Source: Bacillota bacterium | Lineage (GTDB): Bacteria; Bacillota; Clostridia; Lachnospirales; Lachnospiraceae | Length of the DNA: 8,172 nucleotides | NCBI GenBank assembly: GCA_023424235.1 | Contig: JAFAEB010000218.1 | Location: 1-8,172, forward strand | Direction: 5' to 3' | In this document: positions 6,116-8,172 of the stretch, one piece after another | Numbering within the stretch: the first letter of the stretch is position 1 | Layout: every line of letters begins with the position of its first letter | Notes under the pieces: generated by a model | Database searches by the model: none | Told to the model about the DNA's origin: nothing | Seen by the model: the letters and a program-made list of their open reading frames with translations, nothing else | Translations under genes and position numbers: made by a program

Positions 6116-7426
6116 TTAAGCAGTATAGTTTACACTACTACCACTTTGCTCCATTACCTCAGCCATAAGATCATCTTTTTCAATTTTTGTTATCTCATCG
6201 TCCGACCTAAAGAAAAATTGCTTGTTTGTATTTTGATTGTTTTGTTGACTTGTAGCTGCTTCCCCATTTTGTTCAAACATAAAATTTGAAACAGTTACTT
6301 CTATAGCCTCAACTTTAAGTCCTTGATTGTTCAGATTATCTTTTAGTACATGAATTTGACTTTCTAGTGCTTCTTTTGCTACTTCATTAAGTGCTTTAAA
6401 GGAAGCTGTTAGTACTCCATCCTTTTCAACCACTGAAAGCTGTATTCTACCTAAGTTTTCAGGATTTAATTGAATTTCCATAGAAGTCTGTTCTGGCTTA
6501 ATATGTAACTTTATTTGATCCACAACCTGATTCACTATTTCTCTAATTTGATTTAGTGCGTCAATGCCTTTACTAAACTCTGTACTCGCCACTTCATTAA
6601 AAGCTAAATTCGGAGCAACTTGATTAAGTACATCCTTGTTATCATTTGATTTAACATCCTCATCTTTTGCTTCTTTGGAATCCGCTAAATTCGGAGCGCT
6701 ACTCTCTTCTTTTACAACTTCAATTTGAAATCCATGATTGGAAGTAGCTGAGCTTTCATCAATCAAAGAACTCATATCTTGGTCTCTTGCTAAAGAAGTA
6801 TTGTCTAGTTGTTTAACAAGTCCTGATAATTCTTCGTCTGTTATATTTAGTTCACCTAACAAATCCAATGCTTGTAGATCTTCATGTAAATTATGAACAG
6901 ATTCAAGTAAATTCTCATCGGTTAGAAATATTGATAGGTCTTCTAAGCCATTGGCTTCTAAAGCGATAAGTTTTAATTGCTCCATATTAAGACTATCAAC
7001 CGTATTAAGTGAAAGATTCTTCATAACAGTATCGAGTTCTTCTTTCGTAAGATTTAATTGCCCCATAAGAATTTGTTGCATAACTGATACAATTTCTTCA
7101 AGCTTCTTAATTATCTCTTCTTTAGTTAAGTCATCTTCACCTGTTAAAGTATTTTCACCTTCTAATAATTGTTCCTCATCATGACTGGTTTTTGCTAGAG
7201 CATCTTCTTTTGATGTAACTTTACTTTCATCATAAGATGTTATTGTATTGCTTTTTAAGTCATTTGTATCTTTCTTATTAACTTCTACTCGAGTATCTGA
7301 TTTATTCGTAGGTTGCTTGTCCATAATATTTTGAAAGTTATCTTTTCCTATGGTTCTATTATCAGTCTTTTTAGGACTCGTTTGGAACAAATCCATACTT
7401 TTAATTGCTATTTTATTCGTTGTCAC
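6116..7426 (-). CDS. fliK: FliK, flagellar hook-length control protein
   Basis: FliK is secreted during hook growth, acts as a ruler, and its C-terminal domain switches the export gate (FlhB) from hook to filament substrates. The 436-residue protein has a polar, Lys/Asp/Asn-rich N-terminus (1-90) and an acidic helical region (about 95-210) with repeated capped helices (DLTKEEI 99-105, NLTKEEL 125-131, NITDEEL 194-200). A low-complexity linker (about 210-285) precedes the conserved Flg_hook domain (about 295-380). That domain contains IKPEQTSMEIQLNPENLGRI (309-328), the family hallmark, and ends LKVEAIEVTVSN. A Gln/Asn-rich tail follows. It starts at GTG, supported by GGGGG (7433-7437) at 6 nt spacing; the first in-frame ATG (residue 11) has no SD. 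It lies directly upstream of flgD, as in Bacillus and clostridial fla operons. Confidence 0.95.
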   Translation of the reverse strand: MTTNKIAIKSMDLFQTSPKKTDNRTIGKDNFQNIMDKQPTNKSDTRVEVNKKDTNDLKSNTITSYDESKVTSKEDALAKTSHDEEQLLEGENTLTGEDDLTKEEIIKKLEEIVSVMQQILMGQLNLTKEELDTVMKNLSLNTVDSLNMEQLKLIALEANGLEDLSIFLTDENLLESVHNLHEDLQALDLLGELNITDEELSGLVKQLDNTSLARDQDMSSLIDESSATSNHGFQIEVVKEESSAPNLADSKEAKDEDVKSNDNKDVLNQVAPNLAFNEVASTEFSKGIDALNQIREIVNQVVDQIKLHIKPEQTSMEIQLNPENLGRIQLSVVEKDGVLTASFKALNEVAKEALESQIHVLKDNLNNQGLKVEAIEVTVSNFMFEQNGEAATSQQNNQNTNKQFFFRSDDEITKIEKDDLMAEVMEQSGSSVNYTA

Positions 7427-7432
7427 CTTTAT

Positions 7433-7437
7433 CCCCC
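7433..7437 (-). promoter_or_regulatory. Ribosome binding site supporting a GTG start for fliK
   Basis: The minus strand reads GGGGG, then ATAAAG, then GTG at 7426. No SD-like sequence precedes the later in-frame ATG, so the GTG is the likely start. Confidence 0.65.
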
Positions 7438-7467
7438 TTTCCTTTTATTTTTATATACTAAATGTAT

Positions 7468-7500
7468 TGTATCTTAGTTTTATTAGGGAACTAAAATACA
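7468..7500 (-). repeat. Inverted repeat (hairpin) between ylxF-like gene and fliK
   Basis: The arms 7468-7479 and 7489-7500 are 12 nt each and pair fully in the minus-strand transcript, with one U-G wobble, around a 9-nt loop (CCCUAAUAA). The stem begins 8 nt after the upstream gene's stop codon. The bases that follow (AUACAUUUAG) are not a U-tract, so it is not a classical terminator. It could stabilise the upstream 3' end or direct processing. Confidence 0.6.
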
Positions 7501-7508
7501 TATGCATC

Positions 7509-8172
7509 TTAGTCGTTAATCACCGAGCTTAATCTACTAGCATCCAAATCAAACATCTTCTTCGTAATTTTTGCTGCTTGGGTTGTATCCATTTGACCTA
7601 ATATTAATGAACTTTCCGTCGGTCTCATACATAAGAGCATTTGTGCTACTAAATCAATATCCGCTGTCATCTTTTCTAATATAGCAGCTGCATCTTTTGG
7701 TTTCATTTTACGATAAATATCTGCTTTTTCTTGTAATGCTTCTGAATACTTCATTTGCTCAACAACTTGCCTGTAAATCTCTTCTGCATTTGCTGGATTA
7801 ATAGCTTCATAATACTTTTTATACTCTTCAATATCAGGTGCAGCTTCTGCAAATACTACATTCTTATCAAATTCCAACACTCTTTGTTCAAATTCTAATT
7901 GATTTTCTTCAAACTCTTTTAGTCTTGCAACTTCTGTTTCTAATTCTTTTATTCTATCTAGATTAGTTTCATCCGTAGCAAGCAAAGCTTCATTCATAGC
8001 TTCAAGTTCCTTTATACGTTCATTGGCTTCTTTTAAAGTTTTATAAGAATAACTATTTTCCTCTGCAACCTGTTCATCAGAAACAGCAGGTAGTATCTTA
8101 CTTATTACTGGAATGTCCTTAATTAAAGGTCGTAATATAGAACTACCGAAACCACCAACATCTAGCTTAATC
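7509..8172 (-). CDS. YlxF-like flagellar operon protein with MgtE_N-like domain (N-terminus outside window)
   Basis: The frame is open to the right edge; 220 residues are visible. They begin with KLDVGGFGSSILRPLIKDIP, a Gly- and Pro-containing segment, then a polar linker. A long coiled-coil-like Glu/Lys/Leu-rich stretch follows (from YKTLKEANERIKELEAMNEA through LEFEQRVLEF). The C-terminal part (KMKPKDAAAILEKM, LLCMRPTESSLILGQMD, QAAKITKKMF) resembles the helical repeats of the MgtE intracellular N-domain. No magnesium-transporter membrane part is present, so this is not a transporter. B. subtilis YlxF lies between fliJ and fliK in the fla/che operon and has this general form, usually with an N-terminal membrane helix that would be off the right edge here. 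Its function is unknown. An internal ATG at 7997 is not the start, because the conserved segment lies upstream of it. Confidence 0.85.
   Translation of the reverse strand, partial: IKLDVGGFGSSILRPLIKDIPVISKILPAVSDEQVAEENSYSYKTLKEANERIKELEAMNEALLATDETNLDRIKELETEVARLKEFEENQLEFEQRVLEFDKNVVFAEAAPDIEEYKKYYEAINPANAEEIYRQVVEQMKYSEALQEKADIYRKMKPKDAAAILEKMTADIDLVAQMLLCMRPTESSLILGQMDTTQAAKITKKMFDLDASRLSSVIND

Overview
The window is a single-direction stretch of a flagellar (fla/che-type) operon, with every supported gene on the minus strand. The low GC content, strong GGAGG-type ribosome binding sites, and the gene order point to a motile Gram-positive clostridium. The order, with motAB inside the operon between flbD and fliL plus a TIGR02530-type orphan between flgD and flgE, best fits Clostridia and probably Lachnospiraceae. 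The species call is an inference from gene order and protein style, not from a database match.

Read in the direction of transcription (high to low coordinates), the layout is: the 3' part of a YlxF-like protein with an MgtE_N-like domain (8172-7509); fliK, hook-length control (7426-6116); flgD, hook cap (6061-5270); a TIGR02530-type flagellar orphan (5209-4811); flgE, hook protein (4733-3291); flbD/swrD (3107-2907); motA (2889-2074); motB (2081-1281); fliL (1241-723); and the first 218 codons of fliM (654-1), which runs off the left edge. No gap is longer than about 185 bp, and no plus-strand gene is supported.

The genes form two blocks. The upstream block builds the hook: FlgD caps the growing hook, FlgE polymerises under it, and FliK measures it and switches the export specificity. 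The downstream block makes and tunes torque: FlbD/SwrD, the MotA/MotB stator, the stator-associated FliL, and the C-ring switch protein FliM. The 183-bp gap between flgE and flbD separates the blocks. It holds a 17-bp-arm inverted repeat and a weak sigma-28-like promoter candidate, so it is the most likely place for separate control of the motor genes.

The observations most worth following up are: (1) the C-terminal half of FlgD, which resembles an X2 (CBM_X2-type) Ig-like module, known from cellulosomal and cellulase proteins, followed by an acidic tail; (2) three hairpin-forming inverted repeats without U-tracts, each starting at or within about 16 nt after a stop codon (after ylxF, after the orphan, after flgE), two of which bracket flgE; (3) the orphan gene between the cap and hook genes. 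Otherwise this is an intact, ordinary core flagellar locus with no mobile elements, CRISPR arrays, RNA genes or broken genes.
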